DNA of 64,000 nt from Paenibacillus lutrae (GTDB lineage: Bacteria > Bacillota > Bacilli > Paenibacillales > NBRC-103111). The stretch spans positions 316,113-380,112 of the forward strand of contig NZ_RHLK01000002.1 of NCBI RefSeq assembly GCF_009757775.1, read 5' to 3'. Each line of letters starts with the position of its first letter. Position 1 is the stretch's first letter. Shown here piece after piece: positions 27,044-34,954 of this stretch. The notes under the pieces are model-generated. The model saw only the letters and a list, made by a program, of their open reading frames with translations. It did not search any database and was not told the origin of the DNA. The translations under genes and the position numbers were made by a program.

Positions 27044-27982
27044 CTACATAACATCTCTGCGCCGGAAGACGGTCCAGGTAAGCAGGTTGAAGACCAGGAA
27101 GTATGCCGCAAGCACCATAATGGAGAAGGTCAGAGTCATGCCTTCAACCAAAGGCTGATTGTGGATGTAGCGGGTTAAATCCATGTTCGAGAAGAGCAGG
27201 TACTTGCTCCACTCGTACCGGCTCATCAACATGCTGATCGTATTGCCGAGGAACATGATGCACAGTGAAATTCCGATAGCCAGTGAGTTGCTGCGGAAAA
27301 GGGTCGAGATCATAAAAGCCAGGGTCACAATCATGATCAGTTCTACGCATTTATAGCCATAGGAAGTGAGCATTTCAATAATTATATTCTTCTCGACGAT
27401 GGCTCCCGCATGATTCAGATCCAGAAGTGTAGGGCTCATACCCCCAGTGCCGTATAATGCGAAGTTAATGGCCAGAGCGGATGCGAATAGAATCAACAGC
27501 ATGACAATCGTAAATTGGAAAGCGGCGATATACTTCGAAAGAACGATTTTGGAGCGGGATACGGGACGGATCAGCAGCAGTTTGATCGTGCCGCTGGAAA
27601 ACTCCCCCGACATTGCATCCGCTGCTACAACAACCGTAAAGACGGTGATAACCGCGACCAGGGACGACATGAAGGAAACGGACTCCCATACAGCCGAACG
27701 TTCCGGTGAAATATCTTTTGCCAAATATTCTTTAGCTAACTGGATTTGGGAATCAAAGCGGGCAGCTTCCTCCGGCATGTGCGTCTTGCTTTCCTCCAGC
27801 ATTTGAATGCGTTCTGTCTGGGATTGGCGCCAGTCAACCTTATTCGCCTGAGGGGAGTCATGATACATCAGATAAGAAGCTGCGCCGACGAGGCTGACCA
27901 GCAGGGCAATCATAACCCAAGTCGTGAGCCGCCGGTAAATTTTCATATTTTCATTACGGATAAGATTAAGCAATTTGATCAC
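27044..27982 (-). CDS. ABC transporter permease (ABC-2 type)
   Basis: The 312-residue membrane subunit has one segment near the N-terminus (about 19-40), an extracytoplasmic loop (about 41-100) and five more segments, with the ABC-2 hallmark GEFSSGTIKLLLIRPVSR after the second segment. It pairs with the ATPase gene upstream, which overlaps it by 17 bases. Such transporters export antibiotics or lipids or provide self-resistance; the cargo here is unknown. The start is GTG at 27982; an ATG twelve codons further in is an alternative. Confidence 0.88.
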   Translation of the reverse strand: MIKLLNLIRNENMKIYRRLTTWVMIALLVSLVGAASYLMYHDSPQANKVDWRQSQTERIQMLEESKTHMPEEAARFDSQIQLAKEYLAKDISPERSAVWESVSFMSSLVAVITVFTVVVAADAMSGEFSSGTIKLLLIRPVSRSKIVLSKYIAAFQFTIVMLLILFASALAINFALYGTGGMSPTLLDLNHAGAIVEKNIIIEMLTSYGYKCVELIMIVTLAFMISTLFRSNSLAIGISLCIMFLGNTISMLMSRYEWSKYLLFSNMDLTRYIHNQPLVEGMTLTFSIMVLAAYFLVFNLLTWTVFRRRDVM

Positions 27983-28898
27983 TTCCTGTTATCTTCAAGA
28001 ATTTGTCTTCCAGGGATTGGGTCAGCGGCTTCATCGTATACAGACGAAGCCCCGCTTGCACCAGCAGCGTACCGATATCCGCTGCACGCTCCCGCCCGGC
28101 GCTGATTTCAATCCCGTCCGGACGCAGGACTACCGGCAGAGCCGGATCTACTTCCTGCACAATCGCCTGGGCAACCGCGGGATCGTTCACTTCGAAGAAG
28201 TAGGAGGTCTGGGCCTCTGCGGCGCCTTCTCCGCGAAGATTCTGGATGTCGATCAGCTTGCCCTGCTGGATGATGGCGACCCGGTCGCACATCAGTTCCA
28301 TCTCGGACAGCAGATGGCTGGAGACGACGATGGCGATCCCTTCTTCGCGGGCCAGACGGCGCAAGTAATCGCGCAGCTCGCGGATACCCGCCGGGTCGAG
28401 GCCGTTCGTCGGCTCATCCAGGATGAGCAGAGAAGGGCGGTGCAGCAGCGCCTGCGCGACTCCAAGGCGTTGGCGCATACCGAGCGAGTAAGTCTTCACC
28501 TTCTCGTTGATGCGGTTCTTAAGACCGACCAGCTCTACAACCTCGGAGATCCGGGCCTGCGGGATGCCGCCGGGGAACATGCGGGCGTAGTGGAGCAGGT
28601 TTCTTTTGCCGGACAGAAATTTATACATTTCGGGATTTTCTACAATGGCTCCCACATGCCGGATTGCTTCTTCGAAACGGCCCTTGATCGTCTGGCCGTG
28701 GATCAGGATGTCGCCTTTGTTCATCTTCATCAGGCCGACAATCATACGGATTAGCGTCGTTTTACCCGCACCGTTGGGGCCGAGGAATCCGAATACTTCT
28801 CCCGGGTATACCTCGAAGGACAAATCCTGGATAATTTTTTTGCTGCCGATCGTTTTGCTGACGTGGCGTATTTCAAGTACAGCTTGTTCTTCCATCAT
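27966..28898 (-). CDS. ABC transporter ATP-binding protein
   Basis: This 310-residue ATPase of the DrrA/BcrA type has Walker A GPNGAGKTT (about 39-47), signature YSLGMRQRLG (about 136-145), Walker B LLILDEPTNGLDP and the H-loop SSHLLSE, plus the ~80-residue C-terminal extension typical of this group. It forms an exporter with the overlapping permease. The start ATG is preceded by GGAGG on the minus strand. Confidence 0.93.
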   Translation of the reverse strand: MMEEQAVLEIRHVSKTIGSKKIIQDLSFEVYPGEVFGFLGPNGAGKTTLIRMIVGLMKMNKGDILIHGQTIKGRFEEAIRHVGAIVENPEMYKFLSGKRNLLHYARMFPGGIPQARISEVVELVGLKNRINEKVKTYSLGMRQRLGVAQALLHRPSLLILDEPTNGLDPAGIRELRDYLRRLAREEGIAIVVSSHLLSEMELMCDRVAIIQQGKLIDIQNLRGEGAAEAQTSYFFEVNDPAVAQAIVQEVDPALPVVLRPDGIEISAGRERAADIGTLLVQAGLRLYTMKPLTQSLEDKFLKITGSDQIA

Positions 28899-28957
28899 TC
28901 TTTTCCAACCTCCATAATTCCAAGTCTGACTCTCTGGTTCAGTGCTCTCGGCTTCTC

Positions 28958-28985
28958 ATTATATAGACTTGAACCGGAATGTCAC
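28958..28985 (-). promoter_or_regulatory. Promoter of the ABC transporter operon
   Basis: On the minus strand: GTGACA (28985-28980), a 16-base spacer and consensus TATAAT (28963-28958), about 60 bases before the ATPase start. Confidence 0.5.
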
Positions 28986-29126
28986 ACCGACCGAGGTCTA
29001 GGTTTCATACCCGACCTTGGTAGACATGGACCGGACTGGGGCCGGTATTTGCATGCTGGGGGTTGGATTGGACGAAAGTCCGTACCTGTGTAAAAATGAA
29101 GAGAGATTCGAAAGGGGGGGACACAG

Positions 29127-29987
29127 ATGATCATCTATGAGAATGGCGCGGTCACCGTGTTTCAGAGCTCGCTGTATCAGACAACCTCAACCGTTATCGT
29201 GACGGATGATCTGGTGCTGCTGGCCGATCCCTGCCTGCTTCCGGGGGAAGTTGAGGAGATCCGGCGCTGCATAAATGCCGTGCGCGGGAAAAAGCCGCTC
29301 TATCTGCTCTTTACTCATGGAGATTATGATCATATTATCGGATGGGGAGCCTTCCCTGACAGTCTGACAATCGGCAGCCGGGACTTGGTAAGGCGGAAGG
29401 ACCGGCATGAGCAGGTGAAGCAGGCGCGGGAATTCGACCGCATGTATTATATAGAGAGAGATTACCCGGTGGAGTATCCTGTTATTAACATGCCTGTGGA
29501 AAAGGACGGGCAGGCGCTTCGTGTCGGTGATACGACGGTGACCTTCTATTTGGCCCGGGGCCATACGCCGGACGGGGTTTTCGCGGTGGTGGAGGAAGAA
29601 GGCGTATTAATCGCAGGCGACTATTTATCCGGGTTCGAGCTCCCTTTTATAGAAGATAGTTACGGGGCATACAGAAACACAATCCGGCTGGCGCAGCGGC
29701 TCGCTGATTCGGGAAGAATCCGGCTGCTTATACCCGGTCACGGGACACCTGCCGGGAATCCGGCCGAAATCAACCGCAGGATACAAATGGCGGATACGTA
29801 TTTAAACGAGCTTGAGGCTGCCGTACGGGCCGGCGATCAGCAGATGCTGCAGGAGCTGGAAGGTCGATTCGCGTTCGCGTCGGATTTTACCGCCGATTGC
29901 CATGCAAGCAACATTGATAGGGTAAGAGAAGAATTAGCGGCCGCCGGAATGGATGGCAGAAAAGAGTCTGGGCCGGGGACCGAATAG
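29127..29987 (+). CDS. MBL-fold metallo-hydrolase
   Basis: This 286-residue protein has the metallo-beta-lactamase-fold signature THGDYDH (His64, Asp66, Asp68, His69), ARGHTPDG as the second metal-binding stretch, GDYLSG with the bridging Asp, and LLIPGHGTP with the last His. It is likely a small-molecule hydrolase (lactonase- or thioesterase-like); the substrate is unknown. It is followed 11 bases later by the pentapeptide-repeat gene, so the two are probably co-transcribed. Confidence 0.88.
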   Translation: MIIYENGAVTVFQSSLYQTTSTVIVTDDLVLLADPCLLPGEVEEIRRCINAVRGKKPLYLLFTHGDYDHIIGWGAFPDSLTIGSRDLVRRKDRHEQVKQAREFDRMYYIERDYPVEYPVINMPVEKDGQALRVGDTTVTFYLARGHTPDGVFAVVEEEGVLIAGDYLSGFELPFIEDSYGAYRNTIRLAQRLADSGRIRLLIPGHGTPAGNPAEINRRIQMADTYLNELEAAVRAGDQQMLQELEGRFAFASDFTADCHASNIDRVREELAAAGMDGRKESGPGTE

Positions 29988-30004
29988 AAAAGGAAGAGAT
30001 GAAC

Positions 30005-30613
30005 ATGTATTCTTATGAGAACCGGGAGTATATCGATACGGATTTCAGCCCCTCTGATTTAAGCGGAGGGGAGCTTCGCGGCTGCACGTTTGAACGGTGC
30101 CGGTTTGTCGGCGCCAGGCTGGAAGAAATATGGACGGAGGGCTGCCGGTTTACCGATTGCGATTTCACGGGAAGCCAGTTGAATGCGTCCCTGCACATCC
30201 GATCTGCTTTTACGAACTGCACGTTCAGGGGGGCGAGTCTGTTCGTAGCTAAGTTCGAGTCTTGTAAAATGACCGGCTCCGATTTCAATGAAGCGAATCT
30301 GGACGGCATAACAATCTTGGGCGGGGACTGGTCGTACACCAATCTTCGTTTTGCCAATCTGGCTAAGCAGTCTCTGCGGGGAATCCGGTTGAGTGAAGCG
30401 GACCTCTATTCTTGTAATCTGGAGAAGGCGGATCTTCGCGATGCGGATCTGACCCGGGCCCAGCTTGGCAAAGTTCGTCTTCAGGGGACGGATTTACGCG
30501 GAGCGGTGATGGACGGAGTGGATTTTACCTCGATGGATGTAAAGGGAGCCAAGATGGATTCGCTGCAGGCGGTTGCGTTCCTAAGGGCTTACGGCGCTAA
30601 GGTGGAAAACTGA
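30005..30613 (+). CDS. Pentapeptide repeat protein
   Basis: About 202 residues of A(D/N)LXX-type pentapeptide repeats in two blocks (CTFERCRFVGARL through DFNEANLDG, then SEADLYSCNLEKADLRDADL to the end), which form a right-handed quadrilateral beta-helix. Size and two-block layout resemble Qnr/MfpA-type proteins that mimic DNA and protect gyrase, but the resemblance is structural only and resistance is not implied. I chose ATG 30005, 7 bases after AGGAAGAG; ATG 29999 is too close to that site. Confidence 0.85.
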   Translation: MYSYENREYIDTDFSPSDLSGGELRGCTFERCRFVGARLEEIWTEGCRFTDCDFTGSQLNASLHIRSAFTNCTFRGASLFVAKFESCKMTGSDFNEANLDGITILGGDWSYTNLRFANLAKQSLRGIRLSEADLYSCNLEKADLRDADLTRAQLGKVRLQGTDLRGAVMDGVDFTSMDVKGAKMDSLQAVAFLRAYGAKVEN

Positions 30614-30671
30614 GCAGGGGAAGCGGCGGTTGGAACCAAGCTAAGCAGATCAATAGAAATCCATTAAAGAC

Positions 30672-30708
30672 AAAAGCGGCTATTCTTTTCGGGATAGCCG
30701 CTTTTTTG
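30672..30708 (+). terminator. Terminator of the MBL/pentapeptide unit
   Basis: AAAGCGGCTAT ... ATAGCCGCTTT stem followed by a T tract, about 60 bases after the pentapeptide gene. Confidence 0.9.
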
Positions 30709-30960
30709 CGTGTGTACCCGAAAACCGTCAAGGTTGTTCCTGCTTCCTGGTTTCTGGTTCTCTATAAAGCAATGCCTCCCCGAACGGCCTAGGACGAGAT
30801 AGATGTTAGTGGAGAGAAGTTAGCAGCAGACATAAATGACTTTTGGCATATTCGACGATACAGAAGAGACAAGTGATGAATTGCGTAGACATCCGACTAT
30901 AGAACTATATAGATAAAACGGCGCAGGAGAAAAAAAGGAAAAAAACGACAGGAGAAGCAG

Positions 30961-30996
30961 TTGTAATCCATTTCGTTTGATGATACAATTTGTATC
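30961..30996 (+). promoter_or_regulatory. LCP promoter with GATAC palindrome over the -10
   Basis: TTGTAA (30961-30966), a 17-base spacer and TACAAT (30984-30989). The -10 is embedded in the palindrome GATACAATTTGTATC (30982-30996), the first member of the palindrome family of this locus. A protein bound there would block RNA polymerase. The 300 bases upstream, after the terminator, hold no gene I can support. Confidence 0.65.
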
Positions 30997-31024
30997 GAAT
31001 GACGGAAGCGAGGAGGACCTGTTC

Positions 31025-31978
31025 TTGAAGATGAAAAAGTGGAAAGCGGCCGCGCTGGGAGTGATTATCGTTGGGGGAGTGGCCGGCGGGTGGGCCTATT
31101 GGAGCCTGGATCCGGCCAGACATTTCGAGAATAAAGAATTGCCGGTCCTGGCCCAGCCCGATCCGAATACGGTCTCAACGCCGGAACCTGCGCAAACTGC
31201 CAAACCGGATATGAAATCATTCAACATTCTAATTCTTGGCGTAGATTCACTTGGGACTGAGCCTTCCCGTTCCGATGTTATGATGGCCGTGCATGTGATC
31301 CCTTCCGAGCGCAAGGTGAACATCGTATCGCTGCCGCGAGATACCCGGGTTTCTATTAAGGGGGTGGGGTATACGAAAATCAATCACGCCCATATTCTGG
31401 GGGAATCGAAAGGAGGCAATAAAGAAGGGACCCTTATGGCGACTCAGACGGTAAGCGACTTTTTGGGCGTGCCCATAAATTACTACGCGAAGACGAATTT
31501 TGAAGGGTTCAAGCGGATTGTCGACAAAGTAGGCGGGGTGGAACTGAAGCTCGACAAAGACCTGTATCTGAAGTGGCAGAACGCGACGATCCCCAAAGGC
31601 ACCCGGATTTTTGACGGAGATATGGCGCTGAAAGTGGTTCGCGAGCGTTATGGCGCTGAGGGTGGAGATTTTGCCCGCCAGGAAGAGCAGTCCAAAGTGC
31701 TTCGTTCTATCGCAATCGGACTGCTGCAACCGCAGAAAGTGCCTCAGTTAGCGACACTTTTGCCATCTCTCAGACAGGATATTCTGGATACGAATTTCAC
31801 AGATGCGGATCTGATCAGTCTGGCGTGGTTGTTTAACGGTATTGGAGATGACAATTTCCGCTATGCTCAGCTGCCAGGCCGGAGTGGAAGAGAAATCGAT
31901 TCCCTTGTGGGTTCCAATCTCTCTTTCTGGATTCCAGATGCGGAAGGGGTCAAAAAAATAAAAGAAGATTATTTCTGA
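31025..31978 (+). CDS. LytR-CpsA-Psr (LCP) family ligase
   Basis: LCP proteins transfer lipid-linked polymers such as capsule or teichoic acid to peptidoglycan at the outer membrane face. This one has an N-terminal anchor (about 8-26) and the LCP core FNILILGVDSLGTEPSRSDVMM ending in MAVHVIPSERKVNIVSLPRDT, with conserved Asp and Arg residues for pyrophosphate and metal binding, then VRERYGAEGGDFARQEEQ. I chose TTG 31025 (317 residues), 8 bases after AGGAGG; the frame is open from 30977, but that start would lie upstream of the -10. It fits as the cell-wall attachment enzyme for the polysaccharide locus downstream. Confidence 0.9.
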   Translation: MKMKKWKAAALGVIIVGGVAGGWAYWSLDPARHFENKELPVLAQPDPNTVSTPEPAQTAKPDMKSFNILILGVDSLGTEPSRSDVMMAVHVIPSERKVNIVSLPRDTRVSIKGVGYTKINHAHILGESKGGNKEGTLMATQTVSDFLGVPINYYAKTNFEGFKRIVDKVGGVELKLDKDLYLKWQNATIPKGTRIFDGDMALKVVRERYGAEGGDFARQEEQSKVLRSIAIGLLQPQKVPQLATLLPSLRQDILDTNFTDADLISLAWLFNGIGDDNFRYAQLPGRSGREIDSLVGSNLSFWIPDAEGVKKIKEDYF

Positions 31979-31985
31979 TTACTAT

Positions 31986-32000
31986 GATACAATTCGTACC
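31986..32000 (+). promoter_or_regulatory. Imperfect GATAC palindrome after the LCP gene
   Basis: GATACAATTCGTACC starts 7 bases after the LCP stop codon. One arm is altered (GTACC for GTATC). It could be a degenerate copy or part of the regulation of the 32178 gene. Confidence 0.4.
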
Positions 32001-32110
32001 ATAAAACAGGCTGATTGAACTAGTTCCCCAGGCATGAAAATAAAGTTTATCTGAGAATAAAGTTGCAGAAAGATACAAAATGGGGCTAGCCGCCCCGCAA
32101 AATGATGTGC

Positions 32111-32137
32111 TATAATTTTTTTGATACAAAATGTATC
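32111..32137 (+). promoter_or_regulatory. TATAAT followed by GATAC palindrome
   Basis: A consensus TATAAT (32111-32116) is followed by GATACAAAATGTATC (32123-32137), which would cover the transcription start of the 32178 gene. A half-site GATACAAAATGG lies further upstream at 32072. The first 23 bases recur exactly at 33561-33583. I see no good -35 hexamer. Confidence 0.5.
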
Positions 32138-32177
32138 ATAACAGAGAAAATAAAAGAAATATGGAGGGATATTTTAC

Positions 32178-32696
32178 ATGCAAGTGGCCCAACCAATTCG
32201 TGACCCTGAGAAAATCACCGCTCTTCAGGAAGTGCTGAAGAACCATTCCATGCGGGACTGGCTGCTTTTTACAATCGGAATTAATTCGGGTCTGCACCTC
32301 AACGATATCCTGCGGCTTCGCGTGAAGGATCTTAAAGACAAGAATCTCATTCACATTACGGAGGAAAAGACCGGTAAAAGCAAGTCCTTCCAGATCGACG
32401 ACGATTTAAAGGCGGAAATCAGCGAATATACCCAGTATATGGACGAGGACGACTATATGTTTCCTTCTCAGAAAACAGGCAAACCGATTAAACGTATTCG
32501 TGTTTACCGTATTCTGAATGAAGCGGCCAAACATGTAGGACTGAGCGATATAGGGACCCATACTCTTCGTAAAACATTCGGTTACCATTACTACCAGCGG
32601 ACCAAGAATATATCCGTACTTCGTGATTTATTCAATCATTCGGCTCCTTCTGTTACGTTTAAGTACATAGGAATCGAAAGCAGGAACAGCGGATAG
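32178..32696 (+). CDS. Tyrosine-recombinase-like protein, catalytic domain only, first Arg replaced
   Basis: The 172-residue protein corresponds to just the C-terminal catalytic domain of phage-integrase/XerD enzymes, without the N-terminal core-binding domain. HTLR (His128, Arg131), His154 and the nucleophile position Tyr163 (FKYIG) are present, but the first catalytic Arg, expected in the S/TGLR motif, is His40 (SGLHLNDILRLR, codon CAC). Strand-exchange activity is therefore doubtful, and the protein may act as a DNA-binding or accessory factor. It sits between the LCP gene and the XRE regulator, with palindromes on both sides and no phage genes nearby. AGGGA precedes the ATG. Confidence 0.8.
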   Translation: MQVAQPIRDPEKITALQEVLKNHSMRDWLLFTIGINSGLHLNDILRLRVKDLKDKNLIHITEEKTGKSKSFQIDDDLKAEISEYTQYMDEDDYMFPSQKTGKPIKRIRVYRILNEAAKHVGLSDIGTHTLRKTFGYHYYQRTKNISVLRDLFNHSAPSVTFKYIGIESRNSG

Positions 32697-32826
32697 GTCA
32701 GAGACGTTCAAAGGAGCCGAAGATCCGGGTATCCGGTTAAGAATATCGTGTATGCGGTTCCATTATAGACCCGAATAGAAAGGCGATTCCGTAAATAACG
32801 CCTCAAATCACGGGAACAAAAGATGG

Positions 32827-32868
32827 GTACAAATTGTACTTGACATGGATACAAGATGTATCATAAAT
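32827..32868 (+). promoter_or_regulatory. Promoter with two palindromes, one filling the spacer
   Basis: GTACAAATTGTAC (32827-32839) abuts a perfect TTGACA (32840-32845). The 17-base spacer (32846-32862) is almost wholly occupied by GATACAAGATGTATC (32848-32862), followed by ATAAAT (32863-32868). Centres of the two palindromes are about 22 bases apart, two helical turns. The promoter would transcribe the tiny ORF at 32926. Confidence 0.6.
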
Positions 32869-32925
32869 TAAATCCATGAAGACGATTGTATTTTATTACC
32901 ACTACTACCAGATGGTGAGGGTCCT

Positions 32926-33000
32926 ATGGCCAAAAATGAAAAAATCGAAATCGACATTAAAAAAATTATCGAGCAGTTAGGGTTGAAGCGGAGTACATAG
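32926..33000 (+). CDS. Candidate small protein of 24 residues
   Basis: MAKNEKIEIDIKKIIEQLGL plus four residues, with GGTGAGG six bases before the ATG and the palindrome-controlled promoter 60 bases upstream. It is charged and probably helical. I do not recognise a family. It lies convergent to the XRE regulator gene and could be a small antagonist or merely a leader ORF; reality as a protein is uncertain. Confidence 0.4.
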   Translation: MAKNEKIEIDIKKIIEQLGLKRST

Positions 33001-33032
33001 CCGGGATACCGCTGCGGTTTATCCAGCAGATC

Positions 33033-33407
33033 TTATTCGGACATCGAGCGATCTGCCCTCACAAAAGCGATGAAACGTTTAGCTTCCTCCGCCGTAAGTT
33101 TACGCCCGTCTATCGTTAGAGCAAACTTGTCGAGAATTTTGTCATCGGATAAGTCCAAGCTATTCACAAATTCACTTACATCATCGTCAAGTACAGCCTG
33201 CGGGTTGTTCGTTCTTCCGAGTAAATAATCCGCAGAAACCTTAAAGAAAGTAGCAATTTTGTTCATTGTTTCGTAATCGGGTTCCCGCCGACTCGTCTCG
33301 TAATGTGACAAGGCAGCTCTAGAGATTCCAAGCTTGCCTGCGAGCTCTTCTTGAGTCAAAGCGTGCTTTTCCCGGAGCCCGGCAATACGATCCCCATGTT
33401 TGTTCAT
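33033..33407 (-). CDS. XRE family transcriptional regulator
   Basis: A 124-residue DNA-binding protein. The Cro/CI helix-turn-helix is at about residues 8-62 (LTQEELAGKLGISRAALSHY, then EPDYETMNKIATFFKVSADYLLG), followed by a short acidic/helical C-terminal region that may mediate dimerisation. The layout is like SinR/SlrR-type biofilm regulators, though I do not claim orthology. Because it is the only sequence-specific repressor gene in the polysaccharide locus, it is the leading candidate for the protein that binds the GATAC palindromes; that link is inferred. Confidence 0.85.
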   Translation of the reverse strand: MNKHGDRIAGLREKHALTQEELAGKLGISRAALSHYETSRREPDYETMNKIATFFKVSADYLLGRTNNPQAVLDDDVSEFVNSLDLSDDKILDKFALTIDGRKLTAEEAKRFIAFVRADRSMSE

Positions 33408-33560
33408 TGTAGTATTCCTCTCATTTCACTGGAAAGTAGTAACAGTATAACCATGTCGGCTGCTCGTCTAAACCGGAACCACCTCTTCCGGCATGGAAGA
33501 AAAAGGGTGGACTCACTGCTTGACTGGAGTAAGAAGGCGAAAGATCGATATATTGAAATT

Positions 33561-33720
33561 ATAATTTTTTTGATACAAAATGCAACTATTTGTCGATAAA
33601 ATGTTTCTTCATGAACGGACAAAACTCCTTTAAAAAGAAATATTAACCTCTTTCTGGCAAGTTATTCATGTATATTCGCTACTTCAGAACTTATGAAATG
33701 TTTGGGATTGTATCATAAAA
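33561..33720 (+). promoter_or_regulatory. Regulatory stretch between XRE regulator and phosphatase gene
   Basis: The ~460 bases between 33408 and 33871 hold no gene I can support. They contain a repeat of TATAATTTTTTTGATAC with half palindrome GATACAAAATGCAAC (33573-33587) and another half-site ATTGTATCA (33707-33715). These may be degenerate operators serving the divergent regulator and the phosphatase gene. Confidence 0.4.
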
Positions 33721-33871
33721 TCTGTCGTTAGGCATACGCTTAACTAGGGTGCCGCCGCTCTCAAACTTGTTTTTTGTCTGTCCATTATTGAAAATAACCG
33801 GGCGGCTTTCAAGAAAGACCGCAAACGTGTCCGGTACGGATGCGTGCCGGGCAGCTGAGGAGGGAAGGATT

Positions 33872-34663
33872 ATGGACATTGACCTTCATTGTCACATCCT
33901 TCCGGGATTAGACGACGGTGCCCCGGATCTGGCGGCCTCGGTAGCAATGGCGCAGCAGGCAGTCGGAGCCGGCATCTCCCGGGTCGTGGCAACGCCGCAT
34001 CATGGCGGCGCCTATAACAACGAGGCGCCAGCGGTGATCGGCGCCGTGCAGTGCCTGCAGCATGAGCTGGACAGCCGGGGCATCCCGCTTGCCGTGCTCC
34101 CCGGTCACGAGGTCCGAATCTCCGATTCGCTCCTGGGCGACCTAGAGGCCGGCAAGCTCTGCACCCTCGGCGGCTCGCGCTATCTGCTGCTGGAACTGCC
34201 GTCCGGCCGGGTGCCGGCCGGATTCGGCGAGCTGCTCCACGAGCTCGGGGTGTGCGGAATCGTCCCGATTCTCGCACACCCCGAGCGGAGCAGCGAAATC
34301 CAGCGCGAGCCGGAGCGGCTGCGCGAATGGATCGCAGGCGGCCTGCTGCTGCAGGTGACGGCAGGAGCCGTCACGGGCGCATTCGGCCGCCGTATGCAGG
34401 CGTTCGCTCTGCGGCTGTGCCGCACGAACGCGGCACACTTCCTCGCCTCCGACGCGCATGACGTGTCGGCGAGGAAGTGGCAGCTGGCGGAGGCGTACGC
34501 CAGCATCGCCCGGAAGCTGAGTCCCGATCTGGTCGGGACGTTCCGGGCGAACGCGGAATATGTCGCCATGAACGAGGCGATTATTCCGGAGGCGGTAGCG
34601 CGAGGATTGTCGATTCCGCGGGTGCTGGATGCCTGGCCTTTCAATATTCGAGTAAAAGGGTAG
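33872..34663 (+). CDS. CpsB/YwqE-type tyrosine-protein phosphatase (PHP fold)
   Basis: This metal-dependent phosphatase dephosphorylates the BY-kinase (here 37288-37977) that controls polymer assembly. The PHP-fold motifs are seen in order: DLHCHILPGLDDGA (residues 4-17), TPHH (near 48), the GHEV block (near 82), LAHPER (near 136) and ASDAHD (near 191). The 263-residue length is typical. ATG 33872 follows GAGGAGGGAAGGA; the frame is open from 33749 but without an RBS. The gene body is markedly GC-rich compared with its neighbours, suggesting a separate origin within the locus. Confidence 0.88.
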   Translation: MDIDLHCHILPGLDDGAPDLAASVAMAQQAVGAGISRVVATPHHGGAYNNEAPAVIGAVQCLQHELDSRGIPLAVLPGHEVRISDSLLGDLEAGKLCTLGGSRYLLLELPSGRVPAGFGELLHELGVCGIVPILAHPERSSEIQREPERLREWIAGGLLLQVTAGAVTGAFGRRMQAFALRLCRTNAAHFLASDAHDVSARKWQLAEAYASIARKLSPDLVGTFRANAEYVAMNEAIIPEAVARGLSIPRVLDAWPFNIRVKG

Positions 34664-34681
34664 GGATAGGACATTTTGCGC

Positions 34682-34736
34682 TTGACAAGATACGAATCGT
34701 ATCATAGAGTTAGAGTTGTTAGATACGAATTGTATC
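34682..34736 (+). promoter_or_regulatory. Promoter of the peptide/NTase/PqqD cassette with two palindromes
   Basis: TTGACA (34682-34687), then a 17-base spacer filled by the perfect palindrome GATACGAATCGTATC (34689-34703), then TAGAGT (34705-34710). A second palindrome GATACGAATTGTATC (34722-34736) covers the start-site region, centre-to-centre 33 bases away. The architecture repeats that at 32827 and 53042. Confidence 0.7.
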
Positions 34737-34828
34737 AAATGAGTTATGTGAAATGTATGAATAGAACATTCGCTGCAGCAATATAGCGAAGGCTCTTTCA
34801 TAAATATGATCCGCAAGGAGTGAAGCGA

Positions 34829-34954
34829 GTGAAGAAGACGTATACCGCACCGACTGTTCTGAAGCATCAGCAGATCGTGTTCGAGACCCGGCCATCGAAG
34901 CCTCATCCGTGTGATAACGGCGGGCACGTCGGCAGTCCAGGATGCGGCAGATGA
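34829..34954 (+). CDS. Small peptide, candidate RiPP precursor
   Basis: A 41-residue ORF starting GTG 8 bases after AAGGAG. The N-terminal part MKKTYTAPTVLKHQQIVFET has the KKxYxxPxV...FET look of leader peptides read by PqqD-like domains. The C-terminal part is rich in Gly, Pro, His and contains two Cys (HPCDNGGHVGSPGCGR). Its TGA overlaps the nucleotidyltransferase ATG (ATGA), so the two are translationally coupled, and a PqqD gene follows: strong contextual support that it is expressed. No cyclase, protease or radical-SAM gene is nearby, so maturation is unknown. It is too short to be found by length-based gene calling. Confidence 0.6.
   Translation: MKKTYTAPTVLKHQQIVFETRPSKPHPCDNGGHVGSPGCGR

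Noticed and set aside
30005-30613. Pentapeptide protein as a quinolone resistance (Qnr) gene
   Set aside because: The repeat pattern is shared by many proteins of unknown role; sequence alone does not support resistance.
32178-33407. Prophage or integrative element with integrase and CI-like repressor
   Set aside because: No phage structural, replication or excision genes and no clear attachment sites; the XRE and recombinase-like genes sit inside a polysaccharide locus and share its palindromes.
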